A stretch of DNA of 64,000 bases from Truepera sp. (GTDB lineage Bacteria; Deinococcota; Deinococci; Deinococcales; Trueperaceae): assembly GCA_032027045.1 (NCBI GenBank), contig JAVSMU010000001.1, positions 2,604,945-2,668,944 on the forward strand, read 5' to 3'. The notes under the pieces are model-generated. The model had not been told where the DNA came from. It saw nothing but the letters and a program-made list of their open reading frames with translations, and made no database searches. Shown in pieces: positions 63,874-64,000 of the stretch. The position numbers and the translations under genes are program-made. Positions within the stretch are counted from its first letter, which is position 1, and every line of letters starts with the position of its first letter.

Positions 63874-64000
63874 GATGTGACCGACATAGTAACAGGGACT
63901 GCTTGGAGAGAGATGGTGGCGGGGCGAGGCGCACCTGGGAAAGGCACCGGCGAGCGCGAGGTGGAGGCGACGGCGGGCGCGACGTAGAGACGACGGCGGG

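Overview
The window is GC-rich bacterial chromosome, densely packed, with most genes in overlapping ATGA/GTGA operons. Several traits point to the Deinococcota (Thermus/Deinococcus/Truepera side). The rRNA unit is 23S-5S-tRNA-Gly with no 16S beside it, as in Thermus. About ten genes have a -10 box only 5-9 nt before the start codon, so their mRNAs should be leaderless. There is also a UvrB-independent class II UvrA and many sugar ABC importers. The phylum call is inference from architecture; no taxonomic search was possible.

Layout. 0-2.4 kb: the 3' part of a lytic transglycosylase, a NUDIX hydrolase and two small membrane proteins. 2.4-6.6 kb (minus strand): an rRNA operon with its own promoter, processing stem, 23S, 5S, tRNA-Gly(GCC) and terminator. 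The 23S gene spans about 3540 nt because two ORF-less group I introns interrupt it at E. coli positions L1917 (322 nt) and L1931 (280 nt), separated by a 14-nt exon. 6.7-13.5 kb: a BTAD/STAND regulator and two lipoproteins. 13.7-20.9 kb (plus): a LacI-controlled sugar operon (regulator, binding protein, two unusually long permeases, debranching-type glucosidase). 20.9-26.0 kb (minus): a second ABC importer with a SIS isomerase and a PfkB kinase. 26.5-28.8 kb: 5-oxoprolinase pxpA and a pxpBC fusion. 28.9-32.7 kb: a K+/H+ antiporter, methylglyoxal synthase with a coupled small gene, an OsmC protein and 5-formyl-THF cyclo-ligase. 32.6-39.4 kb (minus): a ROK regulator, an ASL-type lyase, a third ABC importer and a PfkB kinase. 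39.5-51.0 kb: an MFS transporter, then an apparent polyamine/GABA block (aldehyde dehydrogenase, two class III aminotransferases, flavin amine oxidase, GNAT, potB, potC, a 4-hydroxybutyrate-type CoA-transferase). 51.1-53.5 kb: uvrA2. 53.6-60.7 kb (minus): a ribose operon (rbsR-K-A-C-B-D plus an NAD epimerase). 60.9-63.9 kb (minus): a GNAT paralogue, an acyltransferase-type Ntn hydrolase and potA.

Functionally the window describes a heterotroph geared to import sugars (four ABC systems, each with its own regulator or kinase), polyamines and 5-oxoproline, feeding central carbon and nitrogen metabolism. The most notable element is the pair of related mini group I introns sharing a 14-nt exon inside helix 69-71 of 23S rRNA. 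Their cores (P4, P7, P9, terminal G) are readable directly. Secondary points are the permease insertions of the LacI operon, twin operators, a potB leader ORF, and GC-rich tandem repeats scattered through spacers and coding linkers.
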